Below, piece by piece: positions 46,242 through 55,437 of a stretch of DNA of 64,000 nucleotides. Source of the stretch: Planococcaceae bacterium Storch 2/2-2 (lineage in GTDB: Bacteria; Bacillota; Bacilli; Bacillales_A; Planococcaceae). The position numbers and the translations under genes are program-made. Location of the stretch: the NCBI GenBank assembly GCA_009740415.1, contig WOYE01000005.1:62001-126000 (forward strand), written 5' to 3'. Position 1 is the stretch's first letter. Every line of letters begins with the position of its first letter. The notes under the pieces were generated by a model. The model was not told the DNA's origin, ran no database searches, and saw nothing but the letters and a program-made list of their open reading frames with translations.

Positions 46242-46683
46242 ATCGCATCGGGATATGAATTTTCGAACGGAATACCATTTGCATAATCACTTCTGCAAAG
46301 ACGAGTCCCATTGCAACCGATCCCGATATTAAAAACGCTTGTGAACCGAGTTGAATGGCCATCGTATAATCGCTTTCGACGACGTGGCGCATCGCATTGT
46401 ACGCGACCGTTCCCGGAACGAGCGGAATGATGCCAGCGATGCTGAACGTAATCATCGGCGTTTTAAACCGGCGCGCAAATAAATGCGCGATGATCGAAAC
46501 TGCAAACGCGCCGATAAACGATGACAACATGAGATCATCGATGACGTACATTCTCGTCCATGTCGAAACCGTCCAACCCGTCATTCCTGCGAACCCGCAA
46601 AAAATGAGTAGCTGCAATGGTGCATTAAAAATGACGCCGAAACCTGTCGCAGCGATAAAACTAATACACGCTTTTACGAGCAT
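46240..46683 (-). CDS. Threonine/serine exporter, ThrE_2 domain subunit
   Basis: A 147-residue membrane protein (four helices) matching the C-terminal domain of the ThrE exporter family (DUF3815): IPLVPGTVAYNAMRHVVESD and QAFLISGSVAMGLVFAE. In Firmicutes the ThrE protein is split into two genes. The partner is the next gene upstream, 13 bases away. Exports threonine/serine or related small amino acids by family knowledge. Confidence 0.88.
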   Translation of the reverse strand: MLVKACISFIAATGFGVIFNAPLQLLIFCGFAGMTGWTVSTWTRMYVIDDLMLSSFIGAFAVSIIAHLFARRFKTPMITFSIAGIIPLVPGTVAYNAMRHVVESDYTMAIQLGSQAFLISGSVAMGLVFAEVIMQMVFRSKIHIPMR

Positions 46684-46696
46684 GATCTTTTCCTCC

Positions 46697-47446
46697 TCAT
46701 ATCGATAATACGAGTGCTACTCCCGCTCCAATCGCGAACGAAGTGAGTACTGCTTCCGCCCCTTTCGATACACCTGAGACGAAGTGGCCCGACATTAAGT
46801 CACGGACCGCATTCGTAATGAGTACTCCCGGGACGAGCGGCATCACACCAGCTACGATGAGCGCATCGAGATCTCCTGTCGCACCGTTACTCGTTATGAA
46901 ATAAGCGAAGACCGCTGCGAAAAGGGCACCTAAAAACTGGCCGATGAAGCGTACCTTTGAATACGCTTCCAACCATTCGGAAATGATGTAACTGAATCCA
47001 CCAGCAAGTGCTGCATAACCGATTTGCCCGATCGATCCATCGAATAAAATGAAAAAGCTCGCACTAGCAATAGCTGATGAAATCGCCTTTAAATAAAAAG
47101 GTAATGAAGGAGGGTCTAAATCGATGGAAACGAGCTCCTCATATGCTCGATCGATCGTCCACTCCCCTGACGTCAGTTTTCGAGAGACGTCGTTGACACG
47201 AGCTACTTTTCCTAAATCGTTCGCTCGGTCACCGACACTGACGAGCTTCGTTTGACTCGGTCGGCCAGACGTAAAAATAATACCCGTCGGAGTTACGAAA
47301 CTGTTCGGCTCAAACAATTGTTGGGACTCTGCCATGTAACGCATCGTATCTGCTACACGGTACGTTTCTGCACCACATTGCATCATGAGACGACCTGCTA
47401 ACAAAACGGCATCGATCGCTAATTCTTCCTTCTTTCGAGCGACCAT
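46697..47446 (-). CDS. Threonine/serine exporter, DUF1212/ThrE domain subunit
   Basis: A 249-residue protein forming the N-terminal half of ThrE (DUF1212). A cytoplasmic part (IDAVLLAGRLMMQCGAETYR, then PTGIIFTSG) precedes five helices with PLVPGVLITNAVRDLMSGHF. The ATG at 47446 follows CGAAAGGAGG. With the smaller subunit it forms the complete exporter. Divergent from the amidohydrolase cluster. Confidence 0.88.
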   Translation of the reverse strand: MVARKKEELAIDAVLLAGRLMMQCGAETYRVADTMRYMAESQQLFEPNSFVTPTGIIFTSGRPSQTKLVSVGDRANDLGKVARVNDVSRKLTSGEWTIDRAYEELVSIDLDPPSLPFYLKAISSAIASASFFILFDGSIGQIGYAALAGGFSYIISEWLEAYSKVRFIGQFLGALFAAVFAYFITSNGATGDLDALIVAGVMPLVPGVLITNAVRDLMSGHFVSGVSKGAEAVLTSFAIGAGVALVLSI

Positions 47447-47552
47447 CTATCTTCCTCCTTTCGCTACTTAAATAGTATCGGACGCTTTTTCAAAACACAA
47501 TGACTCTCGTCCATTTCACTATACTTTTTCAGAAAGTGCCCCTTATTTTTGA

Positions 47553-47581
47553 TTGACTTCTCTTTTTCTCGTTGTTATATT
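47553..47581 (+). promoter_or_regulatory. Promoter of the first amidohydrolase gene
   Basis: TTGACT (47553-47558), 17-base spacer, TATATT (47576-47581). The spacer CTTTTTCTCGTTGT resembles that of the second copy at 49347, showing duplication. Confidence 0.75.
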
Positions 47582-47608
47582 TCAATTGGAACGATAATAG
47601 ACTATAAA

Positions 47609-47627
47609 ATGACTGAATATCAGTCAT
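47609..47627. promoter_or_regulatory. Palindromic operator, first amidohydrolase gene
   Basis: ATGACTGA-ATA-TCAGTCAT, 8-base perfect arms, in the leader 28 bases after the -10 and 24 before the ATG. TetR-like in form. Confidence 0.65.
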
Positions 47628-47650
47628 TTAAAATAGGAAGGATGATTACA

Positions 47651-49243
47651 ATGACTCTTTTATTAAAAAGCAAAGCAGTGTTTACAGGACTCGCCAATGA
47701 ACCACACGCGGCAACGATCGTCGTTAACGGACAAAAAATCGAAGCCGTGTTACCGTATGATGCAGAAATAGAAGGTGCTCGTACGATCGATGTCGGTGAA
47801 CGACTCATTACACCCGGTTTACACGATGCCCATTTACACTTAATGTTCGGCAGTATGTATGAGCATGCGAGCGTCAACTTAGATCAAGCGAAAAATGCGA
47901 GAGAAGCGATCGAAATTTTGAAAGCGTTTTCAGATAAAAATCCGGACGATGAATGGATCATCGGTTACGGGTGGGATCAAACGAATTGGGATGTGAATGA
48001 ATTCCCTCACCGTTCTGATATCGACGCATTCATCACTGACCGACCTGTCATTTTATTCCACGCGGAAGGTCACTACACGTGGTTAAATACGAAAGGACTC
48101 GAAGTAGCAAATATTACGAAAGATACGGTCGCGCCACCTTTCGGAGAAATTGAGAAAGATGAAAATGGAGAGTTAACAGGTATTTTAATTGAAACCGCAT
48201 CGAATTTAGCATCCGAATATGCGCTCGACTTTCCACACGAACGTCGTCTCGAACTATTTGACCAATTTTTAAAACTCGCTGCACGTCTCGGTATTACATC
48301 CGTGAACGATTTATTCGCGAGCTTCTTTGAAAAGTTAAACAACTTCTCGATTTATGGCGAATTCGAGCAACGAGGTCAATTAACGACTCGCATTCATCTG
48401 TATCCACAACTCGAAGAAGATTTAACCCGAGCGCGTCAACTACGAGAACAGTTCCATAGCGATAAACTACAACTCGCTGGATTAAAAGAATTCATCGACG
48501 GTGTCGTCACAGGTCATACCGCTCTCATGATCGACCCGTATGTCGATCGTCCAGAAACGCGCGGTGAGCCGACGAAGTCGAAAGAACAGTTCCAACAACT
48601 CGTTACACAGGCGGATGCAGAAGGTTTCCAAATTCGCTTCCATACGATCGGAGACGGTGCCGTTCGTTTCGGTCTCGACTTATTCGAAGAAGCTCAGAAA
48701 CAAAACGGGACACGTGACTCTCGTCATGCACTCGAACATATTGAAGTCGTCAGTCCGACAGACATTCCACGTTTTAGACAACTCGGTGTGATCCCTTCTG
48801 TTCAACCGTCTCACCTAGCACTTATGCCGAGAGAAAGTCATACGACACGTGTCACAGAAGAAAAATATCCGTACATTTATAACATTAAAACGTTACAAGA
48901 TTCAGTCGATCACATCGCATTTAGCACTGATTTTCCGATTACACCACTCGATCCGATGAAAGAATTGTATTACGCGATCACGCGAAATGATTTCAATGGA
49001 GAACCGTGGAACGGTAAAGAAGCCGTCTCTTTAGCAGACGCATTGCGAGGTTATACGTTAGGTGCTGCTTATAGCACACATCGCGAGCAAGAACTTGGAA
49101 CGATCGAGCCTGGAAAGTTTGCAGATTTCGCTATTTTCGAATCCAACTTATTCGATCTCACTCCTGAACAAGTGAAGGAAGCAACCGTTTCTATGACGAT
49201 TATGGACGGCAATGTCGTTTACGACCGAGACGATCTCTCATAA
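47651..49243 (+). CDS. Amidohydrolase family protein, first copy
   Basis: A 530-residue metal-dependent hydrolase of the amidohydro_3 (YtcJ-like) family. Metal-binding and fold motifs: PGLHDAHLHLMFGS (HxH), FHAEGHYTWLN, RFHTIGDGAVRFGLD, HALEHIEV and AFSTDFPITPLDP. Members deformylate or hydrolyse N-substituted amides and cyclic amides; the substrate here is unknown. The ATG at 47651 follows GGAAGG. A close paralogue and an amino-acid permease lie downstream, suggesting scavenging of a nitrogenous compound. Confidence 0.9.
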   Translation: MTLLLKSKAVFTGLANEPHAATIVVNGQKIEAVLPYDAEIEGARTIDVGERLITPGLHDAHLHLMFGSMYEHASVNLDQAKNAREAIEILKAFSDKNPDDEWIIGYGWDQTNWDVNEFPHRSDIDAFITDRPVILFHAEGHYTWLNTKGLEVANITKDTVAPPFGEIEKDENGELTGILIETASNLASEYALDFPHERRLELFDQFLKLAARLGITSVNDLFASFFEKLNNFSIYGEFEQRGQLTTRIHLYPQLEEDLTRARQLREQFHSDKLQLAGLKEFIDGVVTGHTALMIDPYVDRPETRGEPTKSKEQFQQLVTQADAEGFQIRFHTIGDGAVRFGLDLFEEAQKQNGTRDSRHALEHIEVVSPTDIPRFRQLGVIPSVQPSHLALMPRESHTTRVTEEKYPYIYNIKTLQDSVDHIAFSTDFPITPLDPMKELYYAITRNDFNGEPWNGKEAVSLADALRGYTLGAAYSTHREQELGTIEPGKFADFAIFESNLFDLTPEQVKEATVSMTIMDGNVVYDRDDLS

Positions 49244-49253
49244 AACTAATTCT

Positions 49254-49292
49254 AAATACCATCTCTTCAAAAAAGAAGAGATGGTATTTTTT
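49254..49292 (+). terminator. Terminator after the first amidohydrolase
   Basis: AAATACCATCTCTT and AAGAGATGGTATTT arms with T6 after. It separates the two amidohydrolase units. Confidence 0.9.
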
Positions 49293-49346
49293 GTAAAATG
49301 AATGAGAATCTACTTTTACACTATGTTAATATAATTAAAGAATTAT

Positions 49347-49375
49347 TTGACTTTTCACTTTTTCGTTGTTATATT
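49347..49375 (+). promoter_or_regulatory. Promoter of the second amidohydrolase gene
   Basis: TTGACT (49347-49352), 17-base spacer containing CTTTTTCGTTGT, TATATT (49370-49375). Nearly identical to the first copy's promoter. Confidence 0.75.
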
Positions 49376-49391
49376 TTAAAACATACTCACT

Positions 49392-49405
49392 TGCAAACGC
49401 TTACA
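49392..49405. promoter_or_regulatory. CcpA cre site in the second amidohydrolase leader
   Basis: TGCAAACGCTTACA matches the consensus TGNAARCGNWWWCA at every position. It sits 17 bases after the -10, where CcpA would block elongation. Confidence 0.8.
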
Positions 49406-49483
49406 AAAGCTATTGTAACGCGGTTCATTTTAAAAATTGGTGATATTTGGTTAAATATCCTATTCCATGACCTATCATTAAAA

Positions 49484-49502
49484 ATGAATGAACTTCATTC
49501 AT
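49484..49502. promoter_or_regulatory. Palindromic operator, second amidohydrolase gene
   Basis: ATGAATGAA-C-TTCATTCAT, 9-base perfect arms. Same size and position class as the first copy's ATGACTGA operator, but with changed arm sequence. Confidence 0.65.
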
Positions 49503-49537
49503 TTATTATTTGAAAATTATTAAAAGAGGTGTATCGT

Positions 49538-51148
49538 ATGAGACAAAAAGTGACGAAAATTATCATTAGCCAAAATGTTTTTACGAGTTTAAATGACTTT
49601 CCTTCTCCTGCTCTCATCGCCATTTCAAATGATGTCATCGTTGCCGTAGACGATATTCATACTTTGGAACGTTATCGAACAGACGATACCGAAGTGATCG
49701 ATGTTGGAGATCGACTCGTTATTCCTGGTTTACATGATGCTCATTTGCACTTAATGTTCGGCAGCATGTATGAAACGCGCAGTGTCAACTTATCGACTGC
49801 TCACTCCGCAGAAGAAGCTGCTGATCTCGTCGAAACGTTCGCCGAGACGAGGCCGACGGATGAATGGATCATCGGTTACGGATGGGATCACACGAATTGG
49901 GAAAAATCTGCTTTTCCGATGAAAGAAACACTCGATCGATTAAACGAAACGCGACCGACCATACTTTTCCATGCCGAAGGTCATTACACATGGGTCAACT
50001 CCCGCGCACTCGAAATCGCTCGCATTACGAGTGAGACGATCGCACCTCCTTTCGGTGAAATTGTGAAAGATGAAACAGGAGAACCGACAGGTGTGCTCAT
50101 AGAAACTGCAAGCAATTTCGTTACGCCGATTGCGTTAAACTTCCCGCCTCATGAAAAAGAAGCGCTGCTCGAATCCTTTTTATCATTAAGCGCACGTTAC
50201 GGAGTCACTTCCGTGAACGACTTATACGCGAGTGCACTCGATGCGATCAACGATTTTGAGCTGTATCGAGCGTTCGATGAGGCGAATCGATTAACGACTC
50301 GTATTCACATTTATCCTGAACTTGACGGGAACATCGACCGAGCAAAAATGTTGAGAACTCGCTACAATAGCCCGACGTTCCAACTCGCTGGTTTGAAACA
50401 ATTTATCGACGGTGTCGTTACGAGTCATACCGCTTACATGATCGAACCGTACGTCGATCGACCGGAAACACGTGGACAACCGACTCAATCACCTGAACGG
50501 TTAGCGCAGCTCGTACGAGAAGCCGATCGAGAAGGATTTCAAATACGACTTCACGCAATCGGTGATGGTGCCGTTCGGCTCGGGCTAGATGTTTTTGAAC
50601 GAGCTGCCGAACAAAATGGGATGAATGATCGACGTCACGCAATCGAACATATTGAAATCATCGATCCAGATGACGTAAAGCGGTTTAAAAAGCTAAACGT
50701 CATACCATCTGTTCAACCGTCCCACTTAGCACTTATGCCGAAAGAAAGTCATACGTTACGCGTGGCGGAAGAAAAACATCCGTACATTTATCCGATTCAA
50801 ACGTTATTGAAAGAAGCTGGACGAATCGCATTTAGTACCGACTTTCCGATTGCACCGCTCAATCCGATGGAGCAGCTGTACTATGCACTCACTCGATATG
50901 ATCATCAAGGAAATCCGTGGAACGAAATCGAACGAATATCATTAGCAGAAGCACTGAAAGCGTATACGATTGGCGCCGCATACAGTACCCATCGTGATGA
51001 TCAATTAGGAACGATTGAATCTGGAAAGTATGCGGACCTCGTCATCTTTGAAAAAAACTTATTCGACTTATCACCTGAAGACATTCGAGAAACGAATGTT
51101 GCTTATACGATTATGAACGGCGCGATCGTCTATGACGCTAATTTGTAA
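49538..51148 (+). CDS. Amidohydrolase family protein, second copy
   Basis: A 536-residue paralogue of the preceding gene, similar over its whole length: PGLHDAHLHLMFGSMYETRS, FHAEGHYTWVNSRALE, IRLHAIGDGAVRLGLDV and AFSTDFPIAPLNP. All metal-ligand positions are kept, so it should be active, perhaps with a shifted substrate range. It has its own promoter, cre site and operator. An AGAGGTG ribosome site precedes the ATG at 49538. A further cre site overlaps its stop. Confidence 0.9.
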   Translation: MRQKVTKIIISQNVFTSLNDFPSPALIAISNDVIVAVDDIHTLERYRTDDTEVIDVGDRLVIPGLHDAHLHLMFGSMYETRSVNLSTAHSAEEAADLVETFAETRPTDEWIIGYGWDHTNWEKSAFPMKETLDRLNETRPTILFHAEGHYTWVNSRALEIARITSETIAPPFGEIVKDETGEPTGVLIETASNFVTPIALNFPPHEKEALLESFLSLSARYGVTSVNDLYASALDAINDFELYRAFDEANRLTTRIHIYPELDGNIDRAKMLRTRYNSPTFQLAGLKQFIDGVVTSHTAYMIEPYVDRPETRGQPTQSPERLAQLVREADREGFQIRLHAIGDGAVRLGLDVFERAAEQNGMNDRRHAIEHIEIIDPDDVKRFKKLNVIPSVQPSHLALMPKESHTLRVAEEKHPYIYPIQTLLKEAGRIAFSTDFPIAPLNPMEQLYYALTRYDHQGNPWNEIERISLAEALKAYTIGAAYSTHRDDQLGTIESGKYADLVIFEKNLFDLSPEDIRETNVAYTIMNGAIVYDANL

Positions 51149-51157
51149 GCGCTATCA
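51144..51157. promoter_or_regulatory. CcpA cre site before the permease gene
   Basis: TGTAAGCGCTATCA fits TGNAARCGNWWWCA at every position. It overlaps the amidohydrolase stop and lies 21 bases before the permease start. Confidence 0.75.
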
Positions 51158-51178
51158 ATTACTGAAGGAGTTTTGCTT

Positions 51179-52564
51179 ATGACATCTACTCAACAACTTT
51201 CTCGCTCACTTTCTCTTCCTGCTGTCGTTATGAACGGAATGGCTTTCATGGCGTTAACGACTGTATTCAGTACGTACGGAATCGCTGCCGAAATTTCAAA
51301 CGGTATGGTAGCCGGCGCTTACTTAGTCGCTCTCGTCGTCATGATGTTCACCGCGCATAGTTACGGACAAATGGCTCGAGCTTTTCCGATGTCCGGTTCT
51401 GCATATACGTATGCGCAACATGCGATTAATCCGTTCGTCGGATTTCTCGTCGGTTGGGCTATTTTAATGGACTACTTATTCATTCCGATGGTTAACTTTT
51501 TACTTTTCGGTATTTTCTTCTCTGCTGCCATTCCACAAATTCCAGAATTCGTTTGGATTTTAGCATTGATCGTTATCGTCACGTACGTTAACGCAAAAGG
51601 TGTCAAATTTAGTTCACGTATTAACATGATCATCATTTCACTCTCAGCACTATTTTTACTATTGTTCGGCGTCCTTGCCATTCGTTCGATTTTAAGCGGT
51701 ACGGGAACGGGTATGCTCGTCAACTTAGATCCGATCTTCGATCCGAGCAAATCACCTACTTACTTAATTGCCGGTGCAGCGCTACTTTGCTTCTCCTTTT
51801 TAGGATTCGATGCCGTCACTACTTTTTCGGAAGAAGTGAAAGATCCGAAGAAAAATGTTCCACGTGCGATTTTTCTCGTGACGATTATCGGCGGACTCAT
51901 TTTTACATCCGCTGCTTACTTTGCCCATAACGTATGGCCTGACTTTACGACGTTCAAAGATCCGGATGCTGCTGCTAATGAAATTTTCTTACTCATCGGT
52001 GGAAGCGCGATGCAAGCGGCCTTCTTAACGATCACGGCACTCGTCGTATTCGGTTCTGCTTCCGCTTCACAAGCGAGCGCAGCCCGCGTCCTTTATGCAA
52101 TGGGACGTGACGGTCAATTGCCTCAAAAATTTTTCGGTACGTTGAATGAAAAAACGAAAGTACCTGTGAACAACATCGTTTTAATCGGTGTCATTTCACT
52201 CAGTGCCTTGTTCGTTTCACTTTCATTCATCGCAACTTTCATTAACTTTGGCGCTTTGTTATCGTTCACTGTCGTTAACTTATCCGTCATCATTTACTAC
52301 TATGTGAAACAAAAAAGACGTTCCCCATTCGATACAGTAAAGTTTTTAATCATCCCTGCGATGGGAGCTTTAATGACACTTGCGTTATTAGTCAACCTCG
52401 ACATGTATTCGAAAGTCGTCGGAAGCATTTGGTTTTTACTCGGTGTCATTTATCTCGGCTGGATGACGAAAGGGTTCCGTCAGCCGCCACCGACGCTCCA
52501 TACGGACCCGGATAGCGGAGTTGTCGAAGAAACGGTCGTAACTAACCCTTCTACTACGCCATAA
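51179..52564 (+). CDS. APC superfamily amino-acid permease
   Basis: A 461-residue permease with 12 predicted helices. The helix 1 start SLPAVVMNGMAFMALTTVFS, the helix 3 region GSAYTYAQHAINPFVGFLVG and the conserved SFLGFDAVTTFSEEVKDPKK identify the APC family of proton-coupled amino-acid or polyamine carriers. A GAAGGAG ribosome site precedes the ATG. It lies after the amidohydrolases on the same strand and probably imports their substrate or product. Confidence 0.9.
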   Translation: MTSTQQLSRSLSLPAVVMNGMAFMALTTVFSTYGIAAEISNGMVAGAYLVALVVMMFTAHSYGQMARAFPMSGSAYTYAQHAINPFVGFLVGWAILMDYLFIPMVNFLLFGIFFSAAIPQIPEFVWILALIVIVTYVNAKGVKFSSRINMIIISLSALFLLLFGVLAIRSILSGTGTGMLVNLDPIFDPSKSPTYLIAGAALLCFSFLGFDAVTTFSEEVKDPKKNVPRAIFLVTIIGGLIFTSAAYFAHNVWPDFTTFKDPDAAANEIFLLIGGSAMQAAFLTITALVVFGSASASQASAARVLYAMGRDGQLPQKFFGTLNEKTKVPVNNIVLIGVISLSALFVSLSFIATFINFGALLSFTVVNLSVIIYYYVKQKRRSPFDTVKFLIIPAMGALMTLALLVNLDMYSKVVGSIWFLLGVIYLGWMTKGFRQPPPTLHTDPDSGVVEETVVTNPSTTP

Positions 52565-52586
52565 GATCGTTCAAAACGAGATCATC

Positions 52587-52626
52587 AAAAAAGACACTTG
52601 AGCGAGTATTAGCTCAAGTGTCTTTT
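52587..52626. terminator. Bidirectional terminator
   Basis: AAAAGACACTTGAGC and GCTCAAGTGTCTTTT arms around an 8-base loop. Serves the permease and the converging MFS gene. Confidence 0.9.
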
Positions 52627-52694
52627 CATATGATTAAACGTCCTCTCACGATCCGATCAACGAGCACGTGAACAGGCTTTTTGTTCGTGTAACG

Positions 52695-54188
52695 TTACGG
52701 CGCTTTCGGACCGTTGTAAGCGGGAGAATCTTCCGGACGAATCCGCTTCACGAACAATGTTAAAACGAGTGCAATTGCCGCGATCACGGTAGAAAGGAAG
52801 AAGGAAAAGTTAATCCCTTCGAGCATCGCTTGTTGACCGAGTGATGCCATCCACTCTTGAACGAGTGACGGATCGGTCGGCTCATTCGCGGCTTCTTCAA
52901 CGAGTAAACGTTCTAAAACTGATTCTGAACGTGTCGTCATCACCGTTAATAAAATCGCTGAACCGATTGCTCCTGATACTTGTTGTAACGTGTTGTTTAA
53001 TGCCGTACCGTGCGGGTTAAACTCTGGTGGCAATTGATTCAATCCGTTCGTCATAATCGGCATCATCACCATCGACATACCGAACATTCGAACGGTATAC
53101 AACATCATAATGTAATTGTAGCTGTCGTTAAATCCGAGTCGGCTTAAAAAATACGTCGTCGTTACAGTAATCGTAAGTCCTGTTAAAGCGAGTGCGCGCG
53201 GACCGTATTTATCGAACAGTTTTCCTGTAATAGGAGACATGATCCCCATTACGATCGCCCCTGGTAACATGAGAAGTCCCGATTCAAACGGTGAAATGCC
53301 ACGGATCGTCTGGACGTAAAGCGGTGTTAAAATCATCGCTGAAAACATCGAAACAGAAATGACGACTGCGATGACCGATGACAACGTGAACATCGAATAA
53401 CGGTACACTCGAAAATCGAGCAATGGCTCTTTCATGCCGAGCTGACGGATGACGAACCAAACGAGCGACACCGCGCCGACTGCAATCGTTCCGTACACTG
53501 TAATAGAACTCCAGCCCGCATCTCCTGCCGCACTAAATCCGTACAAGAGACCACCGAACCCGAGTGTCGATAAAACGAGTGAAAAGACATCTAACGTCAC
53601 TTGTTTCGTCGGCATAATGTTTTTCAACTTCATGATAGCAACGATCAAAATCGTCGCTGCAATCGGCACGACGATGCCGAAAAGAACACGCCAATCGTAA
53701 TGTTCAATGATCCATCCGGATAAAGTCGGACCGATCGCTGGTGCGGTAATCATAACGAGTCCGAACAGTCCCATCGCCGTTCCTCTTTTTTCAACTGGAA
53801 AAGCGACGAGCATAATGTTCATAAGAAGCGGCATCATTAAAGCTGAACCAGCCGCCTGAATCATTCGCGCGACGACTAAAATGAAAAATGTCGGCGCGAG
53901 CATAGCAAGGACCGTTCCTGCTGTAAATAAAGACATTGCCGTAATAAATAAATGACGGTTCGTAAACCGTTGAACGAAAAAGGCGCTCGCCGGAATTAAA
54001 ATACCGTTCACGAGCATAAAACCGGTCGTGAGCCACTGGACCATCGACGGCTTCACTGAAAATTCTTCCATAATCGTCGGCAAAGCGACATTCAATAACG
54101 TATTGTTTAAAAACGCAATAAATGCACCTAAAAATAAAATAGCGATCATCCCATACGGGGGTCGCTTCGGTGTTTGAACAGCTGTCAT
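52695..54188 (-). CDS. DHA2 family MFS drug exporter
   Basis: A 497-residue, 14-helix drug:H+ antiporter of the EmrB/QacA/LmrB type. Motifs include FIAFLNNTLLNVALPTIMEE (DHA2 motif D1), RMIQAAGSALMMPLLMNIM and the motif C region GPTLSGWIIEHYDWR. Divergent from a TetR gene, the usual arrangement for a repressor-controlled multidrug exporter. CAGGAGGTACAT precedes the ATG; a palindrome covers its -10 region. Confidence 0.92.
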   Translation of the reverse strand: MTAVQTPKRPPYGMIAILFLGAFIAFLNNTLLNVALPTIMEEFSVKPSMVQWLTTGFMLVNGILIPASAFFVQRFTNRHLFITAMSLFTAGTVLAMLAPTFFILVVARMIQAAGSALMMPLLMNIMLVAFPVEKRGTAMGLFGLVMITAPAIGPTLSGWIIEHYDWRVLFGIVVPIAATILIVAIMKLKNIMPTKQVTLDVFSLVLSTLGFGGLLYGFSAAGDAGWSSITVYGTIAVGAVSLVWFVIRQLGMKEPLLDFRVYRYSMFTLSSVIAVVISVSMFSAMILTPLYVQTIRGISPFESGLLMLPGAIVMGIMSPITGKLFDKYGPRALALTGLTITVTTTYFLSRLGFNDSYNYIMMLYTVRMFGMSMVMMPIMTNGLNQLPPEFNPHGTALNNTLQQVSGAIGSAILLTVMTTRSESVLERLLVEEAANEPTDPSLVQEWMASLGQQAMLEGINFSFFLSTVIAAIALVLTLFVKRIRPEDSPAYNGPKAP

Positions 54189-54206
54189 ATGTACCTCCTG
54201 AATGAC

Positions 54207-54229
54207 CTGTCTAATTTTTATACTGACAG
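54207..54229. promoter_or_regulatory. Candidate TetR operator at the MFS promoter
   Basis: CTGTC, 13 bases and GACAG form a dyad overlapping the minus-strand TATAAA (54217-54222) 30 bases before the MFS start. Binding would block the promoter. Confidence 0.5.
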
Positions 54230-54351
54230 TCCACTACGCCATTCTACTCGTTCTCCCTGTCCATTTCAATCATTTTGTTCTACTCTACAAACGAGTCGTT
54301 TTCACTTATACTAGAACGAGTGATACTTATGTTAAAGAAAGGACGTGTCCT

Positions 54352-55236
54352 ATGAACGATCGAAAACGACAAGTGTTACGGACGGCTCAACGATTGTTTA
54401 TTGAAAACGGGTTTCCGATGACTTCCGTTCAACAAATTATCGACGAAGCTCAAATTTCTAAAGGGACGTTTTACAACTATTTTAAATCGAAAAATGATTG
54501 TTTGTTAGCGATTTTACAAGATGCCTATGAAGAAGCGACTGTATTGCGTCGGGAATTGTTGACGAATGAAAACCGTCAAGACCCTGAAGTGTTCATCGAA
54601 CAAGTAGCGATACGACTCATTTTGAATCGTGAACAAAATTTATTACCTCTTTACGAAGCTGTCTTTTATTCAGGGGATCCTGATTTAATTTCTTACATTG
54701 AACGCCATTTCAAAGATGAACTCTTTTGGATGAGCGACCGGTTACACGATTTATTCGGACCTGCTATCGAACCGTTCGCTGCGGATGTGACGTTACTGTT
54801 CACAGGAATGATGAAACAATATTTACATTTTTCACACCCGAAATTCCAATTACCGATCGACGCTAAAAAGTTAATTACGTTCATTTATGAACAAATCGAG
54901 CAAATCGTTCCTGCCATTATCGAACGGAACGAACCGTTCGTCGGAGATGCCATTTTTAAAAAATTAGGTGCGCCATCAACGGCTCCTTTACTTTCTAAAC
55001 GCGTCGTAGAACAGGCACTGTTCACATTTAAACAAGAATGTGGCGATGAGCTCCAACAACATCAACTGGAATATATGAGCTTTTTTGAAGAAGAATTGCA
55101 GCGCGACACGTTGCGAACGACTCTCCTTCACCATATGGTTCAACTGTTCCGGCGCTCATTCGAACATACGAAATGGGAAAGCGAAGCAGATGCGCTTAGC
55201 CATCTCATTTGGCAGTACATGGACCAGCAAACGTAA
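54352..55236 (+). CDS. TetR/AcrR family regulator with extended C-terminus
   Basis: A 294-residue repressor, about 100 longer than usual. The N-terminal TetR domain has RTAQRLFIENGFPMTSVQQI and the helix-turn-helix AQISKGTFYNYFKSKNDCL. The remaining 230 residues are a helical ligand and dimer domain with an extra C-terminal helical segment. The ATG at 54352 has GAAAGGACG. It is divergent from the DHA2 exporter, which it probably represses. Whether it also binds the amidohydrolase operators is unknown. Confidence 0.88.
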   Translation: MNDRKRQVLRTAQRLFIENGFPMTSVQQIIDEAQISKGTFYNYFKSKNDCLLAILQDAYEEATVLRRELLTNENRQDPEVFIEQVAIRLILNREQNLLPLYEAVFYSGDPDLISYIERHFKDELFWMSDRLHDLFGPAIEPFAADVTLLFTGMMKQYLHFSHPKFQLPIDAKKLITFIYEQIEQIVPAIIERNEPFVGDAIFKKLGAPSTAPLLSKRVVEQALFTFKQECGDELQQHQLEYMSFFEEELQRDTLRTTLLHHMVQLFRRSFEHTKWESEADALSHLIWQYMDQQT

Positions 55237-55351
55237 ATCTTTACAGAAGGTTTACGAAAAAGAACTCGTCCGTTAACGTTCATTTGCGATACTCATTGAT
55301 GAAGGACGCGCAATCCTTCACTCCCTTTCCCACCGCTCCAATGAGATGGAA

Positions 55352-55373
55352 GAAAACTGTACGGCCAGTTTTC
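55352..55373 (+). terminator. Hairpin after the TetR gene
   Basis: GAAAACTG-TACGGC-CAGTTTTC, then TTCCCCC. It may be a weak terminator for tetR, located 115 bases beyond the stop. Confidence 0.5.
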
Positions 55374-55394
55374 TTCCCCCTAACCTTCACATGG

Positions 55395-55427
55395 AAAAAA
55401 CCTGTCGCTCGGATACGACAGGTTTTT
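55395..55427. terminator. Bidirectional terminator
   Basis: AAAAACCTGTCG and CGACAGGTTTTT arms with an 8-base loop. Serves tetR and the converging dehydrogenase gene. Confidence 0.88.
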
Positions 55428-55437
55428 CTCATATGTT

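Noticed and set aside
47609-49502. FadR-type fatty-acid operator reading of the TGAATGA/TCATTCA palindromes
   Set aside because: The arms resemble the B. subtilis FadR site, but both sites have a 3-base centre rather than 4 and the genes are not fatty-acid genes; the regulator is left open.
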